From assembly GCA_002102555.1 (NCBI GenBank), contig MCFL01000007.1:124001-188000 (forward strand): a stretch of DNA of 64,000 nt, read 5' to 3'. Source of the stretch: Catenaria anguillulae PL171 (taxonomy: Eukaryota; Blastocladiomycota; Blastocladiomycetes; Blastocladiales; Catenariaceae). The notes beneath the pieces were generated by a model. The model did not search any database. It had not been told where the DNA came from and saw nothing but the letters and a program-made list of their open reading frames with translations. The translations under genes and the position numbers were made by a program. This document shows, piece by piece, positions 44,260-55,558 of this stretch; position 1 is the stretch's first letter; each line of letters begins with the position of its first letter.

Positions 44260-45023
44260 CTACATGAACCGATTCCACTCGTCAACGAGGGGACCCAGCG
44301 CCGCCGCAAATGTGGAAATGTTATTGTACAGGTACTGCTGGTCGGCCTTGTTCAATTGGATGCCCAAGGGCATCAAGAGTGGCATGGCCCACATGCGGAC
44401 CAGATTCGTGCCCGTCATCTGACTCGTGGGCTGTGCTGTGCGACCCGATGCAGGTGCTCAAACAAGGCCACGAGCAAGGCGCGGTGCGTCGGCGTGACCG
44501 AGTCATGGTGGAGGACGTGCTTGCGGAACTTTGCCGCCATGGCCGGCGTCCATGCGCGAGCCTTGTGGCGTTGACAATGGCCCGGACGGCAGACACAGAA
44601 ATGGCGGGCTGGTCGAGGTTGAAAAACACATTCTTGGCGACGCGAGAGTATGCACCCGCACGCGACTTGACCGCGTCGGACTCGACGTCAAAGACGGGTG
44701 CCGACGGGATACTCATGCCCATCGAATGCTCGTAGTGGGATTCGATTTCACGGACGAATTCCTTGGTTTCAGTGGTGAACTGGACCCGATACACGCCAAC
44801 ATGGGTTTTGAGCCACCGCTCGACAACAGCGATGGAGTGAGTAAACGAGTCTGGAATCGCGACAGCCATCACGCGTTCGAGGGAGCCGAAAGCGGAATCG
44901 GCGGGCGAGACTTTGGCGCGGTTGAAGCCGTTGAATACGGACGTAGCGAGAATGGTGGCGCGTTGGTTGACAGCAATCGGCGGTGGCGGCCACGGCGGTG
45001 AGACCGAGGAAAATGGTGGTCAT
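44260..45023 (-). CDS. Small protein with a RhoGAP-like C-terminal half (tentative)
   Basis: ATG 45023 gives a hydrophobic start (MTTIFLGLTAVAATAD). After a frame change come SVFNGFNRAKVSPADSAFG, IPDSFTHSIAVVERWLKTHV and QFTTETKEFVREIESHYE, and after two more changes HRALLVALFEHLHRVAQ, MTGTNLVRMWAMPLLMP and QQYLYNNISTFAAALGPL, ending EWNRFM. The H-LL-L--HL--V...MT--NL-----P-L pattern is that of the last helices of RhoGAP domains, but the arginine-finger region is not evident, so this may be a degenerate GAP or another fold. Bases appear to be missing near 44965, 44560 and 44440. Confidence 0.42.
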
Positions 45024-45783
45024 GATTGGGCGTTGAAGCCCCAGTTGCCGGCCGTGACCTACATGTTTGAAGGTGCAGGCGGGTGTGGGACTGGCGACGG
45101 AGGCGAGGCGCTGGCCGACGCGCTGCGAGACTTACTTGAGGCTGGCGACGGTCACGTCGTCGTTCTGAGAAGGCGTCCATGCGCGGTCCGACGGGGTTGC
45201 TTCAGGGGAGCTCGAGTGGGAGCTCGCGGTCTTGCCTGTTGGCAGTGGATATCCGCGGATGGTGCCCGAGCGGTTCGGCCATCCGAGTCTCCTACAGTCG
45301 AGGATGAGTCTTGGATTTGCGTACATTAATACATACATCTTGAGGTAGGTGGACAAGACATACTTATACATATCATTATAAGTATCAGTATTGAAAACTT
45401 TGTTGTGAAGAGTGGATTCGATCTGGATTCGATCACGCAACCACTCACACACAACACACCCTGAGGTCCCTTCTCGCTTCGTCTCGCATCGACGAACGCC
45501 AGCAGGCGCAGAGGTAAATGGGCATCAAATGGTCGGCACACGGGGATTCGAGGCATTAAGGCATGGTGTGTACATGCAAAATTACTCCACAATCCATGAC
45601 CAAGGCTTGTCATGACAACTGACAATTGATGAAAGATGAAAAGAAAAAGGGTTGAGGCAAGGAGAAAAATTCAAAACATGCAACGCTTGAGAAAGCAAAC
45701 CAGAAAAACAAGGTGACAAGACAAGGGCAAATACAACAATATCGGCTACCAACTGGCAGCCAACCGGAAAAGATCGTCAATCT
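45024..45783. other. Intergenic region
   Basis: 760 bases. Includes the RhoGAP-like gene's promoter side and the 3' flank of CCT6. The part 45600-45780 is purine-rich on the plus strand. No gene or RNA recognised. Confidence 0.4.
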
Positions 45784-47712
45784 TTAATCCATGGGACCTT
45801 GGTTCTTCAAGGTGGCCCGACCCGCCCGCATCATCTCATCCACGAGCAACAAGTTGGATCCAATCACGGCCACAGAGTGCAGCATGTGCCTTTGGACACG
45901 GTAGTTGTCCAAGACACCCTCCTTGACGGGATCCATGGGCTGGCCCGTGGCCAGATCCAAACCGACAACGTGACCGGCCTGGAACTCGTCCTGCAAATCC
46001 ACAATGGCGTCCTGGGCATCCAAGCCAGCGTTCATGGCCAACACCTTGGGAATGACGAGCATAGCATCGGCAAACGCCTGGATGCCAAACTTGGCGCGAC
46101 CCTTGACCTGCTTCTTGTATCCGACCAAGTGCTGGTGAAGGGCAACCTGGAATGCGCCGGCACCAGGGATAAAGGAATCGTCCTCGATGGCGTTCTTGAC
46201 AGCACGCAGGCCGTCGCGGACAGCATCGTTGATTTGCGCAAGCGTGTGCGCATTGGGGCCCTTGATCAAGATGGTGCACGATTGCGGGTTCTTGACGTCC
46301 TCGACAAACGTGTACTTGTCCTCGCCCAAAACATGCTCGTACACGAGCCCGGCGTACCCGAGCACTTCGGGCGTCAAGTCGTCGACCGAGTTTTGTGCCA
46401 CACCGCCACACGCGAGTTGCAAGCGCTCCATGTTGCGGCGCTTTGCGCGGCGCAAGGCCACAATGCCGTTCTTTTGAAGCACGTCCAAGGACATGGGATC
46501 AATGCCCTTTTGGTTGATGATGACAAAGCCTTTGTCGGTGCCGTCGCACACCTGCTTCTTGAACTCGACAATCTTCTTGAGCCTGTTGTCCACAAACCTG
46601 CGCTCCGACTCGACCAGCTTTTCCCTCTGCTCGGCACTCGAGTAAAAGAAGCTCGAGTTGACCTCGGTCTTTTCGTACTCGAGCGACACGTTGAGCGTGA
46701 GAATATGCGCATTCTTGACACGCTTGGCCATGTCTGGGTGGCGTGCGCCGTGGTCCATAACCAGGCCCTTGACAAAGCGCGTGTCCATGTCGGTGCGATG
46801 CATCATGCGCATGATCTCGACCATGTACAGGTCAATGGGCTCGCCGTCCTTGCGGATGGTCATGACCGCGTCCACAACGGCCTCGGTCAGCGTGTCGGCG
46901 AGATCGGCGTGCAGTTTGGTGCGCAGGGCAGTACGGGCAACGTCGCAGAGCAGGGCGCGGTCCATTTTGCGCTGGACCTTGAATGACTCGAGGAACTGGA
47001 GGACAGGGTACGCAGGACAGGTCACGGAGCATGAGTTTGCGACCTCAAGATGCAAGAAATGGAAAAGGTGCATACTTGAAGAGACTCCTTCTTGGCCAAC
47101 TCGAAACCTTCTGTGATGACACGTGGGTGCAATCCCTCAGAAATGTACCGCTCGGCCTGCTTGAGGAGCACTCCGACAAGCAAGATGATGGAGGTGGTGC
47201 CGTCGCCAGTGATCTCGTCTTGCGCGGTCGCCGCACGAGCAATCATGGCGGCAGTCGGGTTTTGGATTTGCTGTCATGCGAGAGGGGGCATGGTTAGGAC
47301 CGAGATGTATCCGGCCACAAAAGCAAGTAGTACGGCCTGTGTACCATCTCAGAAAGGAGAACCTTGCCGTCCTTGGTCAGCTTGATTTGGCCGGATCCAT
47401 CAACGAGCCTGCAAACGAGAGACAATGAGTGAGCACTTTTGATCCAGAAACACCGAAATCAAATAGCACAGGTACATCTTGATGGTGCCACGAGGTCCCA
47501 GGTTGCTCTTGAGCACCTCTTGCAAGCCAAGGGCAGCATGAATGTTGATTTGAAGTGTTTGGCCGCGACGGGCAACCTCCGAGTTGGGGTTGATGGTTTG
47601 GACAGCAGCGGAGGCCCTAGAAAGGACGTACGGAGGCAGTCAAAAGTCAGCGTGACTCTTGGAAAATGTCAGGAAGTGTTGATCGGGCGGGGGCGAGGCA
47701 TGATCACTGCAT
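45784..47712 (-). CDS. CCT6: T-complex protein 1 subunit zeta (CCT6)
   Basis: One of the eight subunits of the cytosolic chaperonin that folds actin and tubulin. The large exon (47001-45784) reads [18 protein letters not shown] through to the end, with [57 protein letters not shown] and [16 protein letters not shown]; these are zeta-specific. Upstream exons supply [37 protein letters not shown], then [18 protein letters not shown], then the ATP-site GDGTTS with [18 protein letters not shown]. The first coding exon is inferred as five bases (47712-47708, ATGCA) joined over 47707-47622. All splice sites are GT-AG and the frame is intact. Confidence 0.93.
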
Positions 47713-48492
47713 CGTCGGCATCCGAAAGCGACGCTGGGATAGTGGGCGGCGGCGGGCAGGTGCTCGGACTGAGCAAATTTTACATGGCTGCCAATCAGGC
47801 ACTCGCGCTTTCTTTGCCCAGGCGGTCTGCGCCGCCCGTCGAGTGCAGGGGGCAGAGTGTTGTTGTGGACGTGTTGTTGATCCAAGGTGGGCGGGCGCCC
47901 ACGGGGACGAGGCTGGGGACGCCTGGGTACTAGCATCGGACATACATGGTGATTTGCGTAAGATCAAGGGGTCGGAAGGCGATTGCTGCCAGTGATGTGG
48001 TGTTGAGGATGGCTAGCGTCGTCGTCGTAGACGTTTTCTGCAAATGGGGTGTGATGTTATCACTAAAACTGTTTCTTCGTCGCGATCGGCCGTTTCTCGC
48101 AGCAAAGCTTGGTGCGGGGTGTCCGTCGATCCAGCTCCCCACACTCACGCCATATGCTTTGTCGAAGTAGTCTGGCTCAGGCATCCGCTTATCGTTCTTT
48201 GGATCCCAACACAGGCAAAGGGCGTCAAATTCCAAGTTTTCCTTTCATTGAGTTACACATTACAGGATTCAAGAACAAGTCTAAACAGAAACGCGAAACA
48301 GGAGATGTTCGAGGTGCTCGACAAAAGGTCTAATGGCAAGAGAGGAGAGAGGGCGAATAGATATAGTTACATGCACAGGGAGAGAAATGGGGGCGCGAGC
48401 CAAGGATAGAGAGCAAAGGAGTCAAGTGCGGGAATCGAGAAAAACAAGTGCGAAAACAGCAAATTGGGGGTTCGGGGGTCGACAAAAGGGTC
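47713..48492. other. Intergenic region
   Basis: 780 bases between CCT6 and the Sel1 gene. A minus-strand frame at 47930-48235 (includes DYFDKAYGVSVGSWIDG) is open but resembles nothing known and has no neighbours in frame; probably leader or chance. Confidence 0.35.
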
Positions 48493-49998
48493 TTACTCCT
48501 CAGTCTCCTCCTCCTCCTCGATGCAATCGCCCTCGCAATCCTCATCCTCGCAGCAGTCACCCCACTCGAGGTCAGAGTCATCAGCAGCCTCGGCCTTCTC
48601 GAGCCACTCGGCCGCCTTTTCAGCGTTCTTCTCAACACCCTCGCCCTCCTCGTACATTTGGGCAAGAATGCGCATGGCCATACCGGATCCGCGCGAGGCA
48701 GCCTTCTCGTAGAACTGCACGGCCTTGGCCAAGTCCACATCAACATCGCCGTCGGCGCCAGAGTGGTAGATTTGGCCAAGCATGACCATGGCGTCAGAGT
48801 CGCCAAAGCCAGCGGCGCGCTCGTGAAGTTCGAGACCCTTGGCCACGTCCTTGTCGACGCCCGTGCCCGACATGTACATGAAGGCAAGGTGGTTGAGGGC
48901 CTCAGTGTTCTTCTTCTCGGCCGCCTTGTTGTACCACTCGAGCACCTTGGTCATATCCTCCTCAATGTCGTCCGTCACCTCGCCAGAGTAGACGGAAGCG
49001 AGCGTCATCATGGCGTCATCGTCGCCGAGCGCGGCGGCTTGCTCGAGCAAGGCAATCGACTTGGCCACGTCCTTGGTGATGCCCTCGACGGAATCGTCAA
49101 TGTACAGGGCAGACAAACCAACGAGCGCAGCGGGTTCCTTGAGCTCGTCAAAGGCCTTGTTGTACAACTCAACGGCCTTGTCGACCGACTGCTCGCAACC
49201 CAGACCTTCGAGGTGGAACTGGGCGAGCACGCACATGGCGTTACCGTTGCCCTTGGCGCCGGCCTTGGTGTAAAGCTCGTAAGCCTCCTCGTACTCCTCA
49301 TTCTCTTGCATGATGAAACCGGCCATGAGCATGGCTTCCACGGAGCCAGCATCGGCAGCCTTCTTGAAGAGCTCAAGCGCGCCAGATTGGTCCTCCTCGA
49401 TGAGATCGCCATCGAGGCGGGCGTTGGCGAGCCAGTACATGGCGTGGCGGTCGCCAGAGTCGGCGTCCTTTTGGAGCTGCTCCGAGGCCTTGTTGAACCA
49501 TTCCTTGGCCAAGGTGTGGTCGACGTCGCAGCCGTCACCTAAAAAAATCACACGAACAGAAGAAATGTGAGTAAATCGAGTCCACGCAGAAAAACAATCC
49601 TGAGGGAAAAAAAGGCCAGGTGAAGGGGAAAAACGCACCCTCAAAGTGAAGGTAAGCAATGGCGGCGGCAGCCGAGGCAACCTTGCCAGCCTCCCAAGAC
49701 TTGACGTAGAGCTCGCGGGCCTTGGCGAAATCCGATTCGACGCCGTGGGCGTGGTCGTACATGTACCCGAGGGCGTACGAGGCCTCGGCGTGACCCTGCT
49801 CGGACGCAGCAGTGAAAGCCTTGAGGGCCTCTTCGTAGTTGACCTTGCCGTTGTCGCCAAAGAATGCAGACACACCGGTAGCGTAGAGCTCAGCAGCTGT
49901 AAAACGGTTGCGAGACACATTGAGAGTGAGCATTCATGGCACAAATCGGGCGGGGGCACCGGCAAGTGGAGCTAAGCGGCGGGAGACAACGAACCCAT
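48493..49998 (-). CDS. Sel1-repeat (TPR-like) protein
   Basis: Sel1 repeats are alpha-alpha units that build adaptor scaffolds. After a four-base first exon (ATG G, 49998-49995), intron 49994 to about 49900 and exon 2 (AAELYATGVSAFFGDNGK), the protein shows about eleven repeats of 34-40 residues with the pattern A--LG--Y--G-GV--D--KA--WY-KAA: for example ALGYMYDHAHGVESDFAKA, HLAFMYMSGTGVDKDVAKG and MLGQIYHSGADGDVDVDLA. An intron at about 49635-49541 sits inside one repeat (FEG to DGCDVDH). The C-terminus is a very acidic tail with several Cys (DCCEDEDCEGDC). No signal peptide or TM helix, so it is more like a soluble adaptor than ER HRD3. Frame intact. Confidence 0.82.
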
Positions 49999-50665
49999 GT
50001 TGAAGGATGGGAGGGGATTAAGGGATGGGTGTTTGGGAAAACAGTTGTTGTGGGGCAAAGAGAAGTACTCTGGCTCAAAGAGAGCGATTCGGAGGCAGAG
50101 GGTCGGGTTGGTTTTTGAATCCGTCGAGTGTTGGGTGCCTTTGGCTCCAACGCACAGGACAGAAGTGAGGCGCGAAAGCCCATCGTTCACATAGCAACAC
50201 ATCACATGATGAGAGACGTTGTTCACGGAACCAATGGGCAATGCTCGGCGCGCCTCGCGTTCCCAAACCATTTCCAAATCTGCGACGCAGAGTTGGCGGC
50301 CGCATGGCTGGCCCTCACGGATTGAGGAGGCTGACTGCTTTCCAGCCCGTGATTCGTAACGGATCACACTCCCGCATTGCGACTGAACGCATGAGGATGT
50401 ACAGGCAGCTGGCTGGCATCACACGCATGTGCTCATGGTCAAGACGGCCATGGGAGGGAGAGCGGCATGCTGAGGTTGTGGGATACCGCTTGGAACTATC
50501 GGTCCAAGCACGTTGGTAAGCATGATGGAAAATGTAACATCATGATATTCGTTCATGGATGATGCCGACGAATGGGATGCAACCCAATGGGGAAACGCAA
50601 AGAAAGACCTCGAAAAGAGCGGAAAAATGTACAAGAGCGAAGACAGCAATCGCCCAAACTACAAA
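49999..50665. other. Tandem intergenic region
   Basis: 667 bases between the M20 gene and the Sel1 gene on the same strand. Holds the Sel1 promoter. No gene or RNA recognised. Confidence 0.35.
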
Positions 50666-52361
50666 TCAAGGTGTGTAAGGCGGCGGAGCGAGGGTGGACC
50701 CGGACGCAAGCAGCAACGGCGTCCGCTCTGTCGCCGCCTTGGTCTTCGCTGACGCCACAGACACGGGCCCAAGCTTTGGGATTCCAAGCGACCCAGGCTC
50801 CCCCCGTTCGAGCGCAGCCAACAGGGTCAACCGATCCGGATCCTGCTCAAACTCTTGACGGATCCGCTTTGCCAACTCTGGATTCGCGACCACGGTCAAT
50901 GCCGTGCACGCCAACCCGGCCGCCGCACGCAACGTGGCCTTGTGCGCCTCAATCGCCGGGGCAGCCTTGTCGGCAAACGGCTTGGTGTGCAGCTCTGCGC
51001 CGGGCACCTCCACGTCAAACATGGGTTGCAACCCGGGCACAACGTGTGACACGTTGCCAAAGTCGGTGGACCCAGTGGATTCTGCAAGCATTTCCTCGAG
51101 CGGCGGGAACTTGACACCGCGTTTCTCCATTTCAACTTGATACAGCGTCGCAAGCGTGTCGTTGCTGAGCTGGTTGGCATACGCCATCGTGTACTCAATG
51201 TCCACTTGAGTGCTGGTTGCTTGAGCCGCGGCGGCAAGGCATGCGACGAGTTTGTCGACTACAACCGTCAACCGCTTCTGGGTCGGTGCGCGCGCGATAA
51301 AGTTGGCAGCGGTGAATGCAGGAATGATATTGGATTTGGCACCGCCGTTGGTGATGATGCCGTGGACGCGGTCGGTTGGTTGCAGCTGTTGGCGCATGTG
51401 CGAAAGGTTGGAGAAGGCCAGGCACACGGCGTCAAGGGCGTTGTGTCCTGGTGGATATGTGCATCCAAAAGTTAGCGCATGCAAATGAAAAGAATGCGTG
51501 TGGAGAGGGAAATGAGGGAAAGCATATGTACCGTCCCACGGGCTCGCAGCAGCGTGAGCCGATTTGCCTGTGTACGTGACTTGAATCCACTGCATGGCGA
51601 GACAGCGCGGGCGAGAATTGTTGCCGCTGTCTGGATGAAGCATGAGGCAAATGTCGAGGTCGACGAATGCGCCAGCGTCGATCATGTGCACTTTGCCGCC
51701 GCCACCTTCCTCTGTCAATGAGCCAGATGGAATCGAAACGTCAGAAGCCGTTGAATGGTACAGGGACAAGTGATCTCGAGGGAAGACATACCAGCAGGAG
51801 TCCCATACAGCGTGATTTGCGCTGCAAGGTTGTGCTTCACAATTGTCTCCTTTGCGGCAACGGCGGCAGCCAGTCCGGCAATTGCAATCAAGTCTGAACA
51901 CAACAGTCCGAGGGTACGGTCATTGTCCGAGTCGCACGAATCGAGCCGCAAGATCTCCAGAACGTACTGTGTCCACACGCATGGCCCAGCCCAGGCAAAG
52001 CATCGTATTCGGAACAAAAACCAACCTTGATCGGTTCCGTTCCAGCTTGGCCCTTGTGCTCAAAGGTGGCCGTGAACGCCGTCTCGATCCCAAACGCGGC
52101 TCTGGTCACCGTGAAGCCTTGGACTTCCAGGAAGGCAGTCAAGACTTGAACGGCGTGGTGTTCCTGAAACCCAAGCTCTGGGTTGGCGTGCAGATCGAGG
52201 CTGATGCGCCGCAACTCGCCGTCCAAGCGAGCAATGGTCGAGTCGACCGTGGACCGGGTGGATCCCGGCAAGGTAGGGAGGGTGTCGCCGCCGGCCAGAG
52301 GGTTCTTGTGGTCGAGGAGCGGCCCAAAGCACGTCGAGAGCAGATGCTTGATGTGGTCCAT
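50666..52361 (-). CDS. M20-family dipeptidase/amidohydrolase (PM20D2-like)
   Basis: A zinc-dependent M20 hydrolase of the aminoacylase/amidohydrolase branch. From ATG 52361 (MDHIKHLLST) come ISLDLHANPELGFQEHHA, FCSEYDALPGLGHACGH (metal ligands Asp and His), then after an intron NLIAIAGLAAAVAAKE and TLYGTPA, then EEGGGGKVHMIDAGAF (Glu-Glu of the active site), MQWIQVTYTGKSAHAAASPW and HNALDAVCLAF. Closing part: ESTGSTDFGNVSHVVPGL and ELHTKPFADKAAPAIEAHK (final His ligand region). Splice joins at GH-N, GTPA-EEGG and DG-HNALDA are all GT-AG and in frame. The family known for this layout hydrolyses dipeptides with C-terminal basic residues; the exact substrate here is inference. Confidence 0.85.
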
Positions 52362-53191
52362 AATCGCTGGCGGGAAGGACGCGAGACGACGTGGGTGGAG
52401 GCAAGAGTTACCGGTGCGTGCGAGCGGCCGGTCGGAGATGTGTAGTAGAGAGGGCGGGACGAATGCAGATCGTGCCAATAGCGTCTGCAAGTGCTATCAT
52501 ACATGGACGTACGTATCTTGATTCTTCCAATTCATTTGGCCAGCGTCTCGCACCTCCTTTTGGAGGCCGTCGATCATGACCGGATCTTAACTTTGTACAA
52601 GCATGTGCCTGGCCACCTCGCATCGCGCCGCGCCGGCCACGAGTCCAGTCTACTCCTGTCCTCCTGCCCTGTTCCCACTCACCCACCAGGGCCTAGGCAG
52701 CGCGCTGCCGGCTGCCTCCTGCCCCTGCTTCCAGTCCCTCGCAACAACTGCAGTCGTACCCCTGCTCGTGATCGGGTACGTGTATTGACGGCAGCCTTCC
52801 CGACACTGAGATAAGACGCTAGCTTTGTTAGCGTTCGGACTCTTTTATCACATCCATATTGCTGTATATTACAGTGTTGATCGAGGTCAAGGTCGTGCAC
52901 AGTGGGCTCACTGTTTCCAGACTGGCCACCTTGTGCTCGCCTCGGGTTTTGGAATGGCGCGACTGCCCTGACCTAGTGTTCGGTCAAGTTCTTCGGGTTC
53001 AGTGTCGGTGCCCAGGATGTTCATTTGGCGGGCTGGTGCGGAACTCACCAAGGTTTGTCGCAAAGGCATGGCAAATCGTATGTACATACATTCAGAACCG
53101 TGACCCAACGCTTAAACACTCTCGGGTTGAGGAAAGCAGGTTGCAAATGAACCGCATGCTGCCCTAACTCCGAAACACACAGTCGATCCAC
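52362..53191. other. Intergenic region
   Basis: 830 bases between the M20 start and the Sm-F stop. Pyrimidine-rich around 52610-52740. No gene, RNA or repeat recognised. Confidence 0.4.
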
Positions 53192-53810
53192 TCATGCTTC
53201 ACCCATCTCGACATCGTCATCGTCCTTGCTGGCAGAAGCTGCGGCCGGCTCGTCGTTTTGGCTCGCATCGCGAATGTAAAGAACGTTGTTACACCTACAA
53301 ACGACAGTACGGCGAGATGGAATGAGCGGTCATACCGGTTGGGATTGTACAAAAGAAGGGTGCAAACGAACCGGATCAACACTTCGCCGAGAGCACCGCC
53401 CTTGCCGCCTTCGACAAACTCTTCACAGTTTTCGAGCTAGACGGGACGCAGACAGGAATGGTCCGTCAGAGAATTGGGAATCCGACCCATAGCGATGTGA
53501 CTGGGCCGATTGGACAAACGAACCTTGAGGTTCATGTAATCGTCAAACGAGGCAAGCGTGCCCTTGTACTCGAGTCCCCATTTGAGCTTGGTGTGGACCG
53601 TCTTGCCAATGAGGCCGGTGAGGAAGGGCTTTGGGTTGACTGGTTGGAACTAGACGAGCAAGCATGTTGCAGGCGGGTGTTGTTGTGTGAGCTGAAGAAT
53701 GTGATTTGCGAGGCGACGGACTGTCTTGATTGCGAAGAGAGAGACAAAGACTGGTCGTGGTTGAGGCGACGGAGCAACGGGGTGGAAAAGCATGGGATTC
53801 ATACACTCAT
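53192..53810 (-). CDS. SMX3: Small nuclear ribonucleoprotein Sm F
   Basis: A subunit of the heptameric Sm ring on spliceosomal snRNAs. Four exons: 53810-53805 (ATG AGT), 53649 to the donor after YMNLK near 53524, then [22 protein letters not shown], and a last exon [12 protein letters not shown] ending [10 protein letters not shown]. The spliced protein starts [15 protein letters not shown], nearly the human start (MSLPLNPKPFLNGL), and continues [20 protein letters not shown] (Sm1) and [14 protein letters not shown] (Sm2). Length about 90 residues, as usual. The short first exon is supported by good GT and AG sites and the conserved N-terminus. Confidence 0.92.
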
Positions 53811-54052
53811 GGCTGGATCAGGATTGAAAGACGGGTTGCATTGACTGTTTTCTCTGACAAGGTTTGTATCATTGAGGGTCCAATACGACAGTGCCGTCAG
53901 TACTGTGCCGTCCAGTCAAGTCAGGAACAAATGAAGAGGTGTTAATGCAAGGCGGATCGGCCGGCCAGAGATGACTTGAGATCACACCTGTCACACCTTG
54001 ACGTATCGATCGTAACGTCACTCATTCAGCGTACTGATTCTCGTCAGTCACC

Positions 54053-55171
54053 ATGGTATTGTCACTCAATGCATTCCTCGTGCTCAGCCATGCACATGTG
54101 ACCATGGCATAATGAATCCAGTTGCCGTTCGCCTGCCGACTCTGCCCTGACCCCCGATTTGGTTTTTTGTACACACAGGGCCGTCAAGAACTCATCAACC
54201 CAGAGGGCCTCCGTCTCGACGGTCGCCGTGCCCACGAACTGCGTCGCATTTCCGCCAAGCCCGCCGTCCTCGCACAAGCCGACGGGTCCGCCTACATTGA
54301 AATTGGCAACACAAAGGTCCTGGCCGCCGTTTACGGCCCCCGCGAGGTTTGTTTTGTGTTGTCACACTGCCGGACATGAACCGCTGGGAGGGTCTGACTT
54401 GTATCATGGCAACACAAATACCACGATTTAGTGTCGGATCCGTTCTCACGCCCTGCACGATCGTGCCGTCATCAATGTCGAGTACACTCAAGCTTCGTTT
54501 TCCCGGACCATTCGTCGCAAGCAACGCAAACTCGACCGGTTCGTACACTTCTTCTTGGCTCATCCCAGCCGAAGGTTCTCATCCTAACTCGATGATGTCT
54601 CCGTTCGCAGCAAGAACATGGAACTCGCCATGCAATTGCGTGAAACCTTCAGCGCCGTCGTGACCACGGAACAGTACCCTCGCTCGCAAATCGACATTTA
54701 CCTGACGCTCATGCAGTCTGACGGCGGTGAGGTCATGGCATGCATCAACGCTGCCACCTTGGCCTTGATCAATGCCGGCGTTGCCATGCGCGATTACGTG
54801 GTTGCATGCTCGGTTGGAATCTACGACGGCACCCCGTTGCTCGGTGCGTGCTCGACCCTCTTCAAATTTCGCAAAATACTGCCTACTCACTCAATTCTCT
54901 CTCCGTGGCAGATGTGAACCACTTTGAGGAAGGCCCCAGCATACCCACACTCACGCTGGCCACGCTTCCGCGCACGGGCGACGTTGTCCTGATGCAATGC
55001 GAGCAGCGCTTGCACATGGACCGCCTGCAGGCTGCCATGGCGCTTGCGCAAGAAGGATGTGCGCAGATGCACACAAAGCTGGATGAGGTGGTGCGCAAGG
55101 AGCTGACCGAGTTGGCCATCAAGGTGGGTGAGCGGGAGGCGTCGGCAGCGTCCATGGGAACGTCATTGTGA
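54053..55171 (+). CDS. RRP41: Exosome core subunit RRP41/SKI6 (EXOSC4)
   Basis: An RNase PH-fold subunit of the nine-member exosome ring. Exons: 54053-54055 (only the ATG), 54179-54346, 54432-54538, 54611-54843 and 54912-55171, all GT-AG. Spliced, the protein reads [74 protein letters not shown]-type [40 protein letters not shown] and [14 protein letters not shown]. These follow EXOSC4 residue for residue in order. The frame is intact. The one-codon first exon is noteworthy and is the only way to keep an ATG in frame. Confidence 0.94.
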
Positions 55172-55558
55172 CCATTTGGTCTTGTTGGGGAGGCTGTATT
55201 TATCTTCAGTACACATATTTCCAATACGTTCACAACTTCATTCGACTCGTTTGCATTTGCACGAAGGCACCCCACGAAGGCAGCCTGCTGTTCAAGAGCG
55301 ATCGGAGCTCGTAAAGAGAAGACCGTACCGCGAGCTCAGGCACGTCTCTTGCGCTTTGACATGACATATCCGGATTCCAACGCCCGATGCGACCCCATGC
55401 ATTAATGTAAAGAATCCGGCTTCTCTCAATATCCAGCACCATGTATGCTTGTCCATCCTGTCTGCTTGCGCGCTTGCCAGTGCCGCCGGCTGCTCTTGTC
55501 GCACACCGCGAAACTGACATGCTGGGGTGTCCCGCAGCTACGTTGATTCCCACAGCTC
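55172..55558. other. Tandem intergenic region
   Basis: 387 bases between RRP41 and the next plus-strand gene. No gene or RNA recognised. Confidence 0.35.

Noticed and set aside
47930-48235. Minus-strand frame upstream of CCT6
   Set aside because: Its C-terminal half is low complexity, it joins no CCT6 exon in phase, and nothing resembles a known family.
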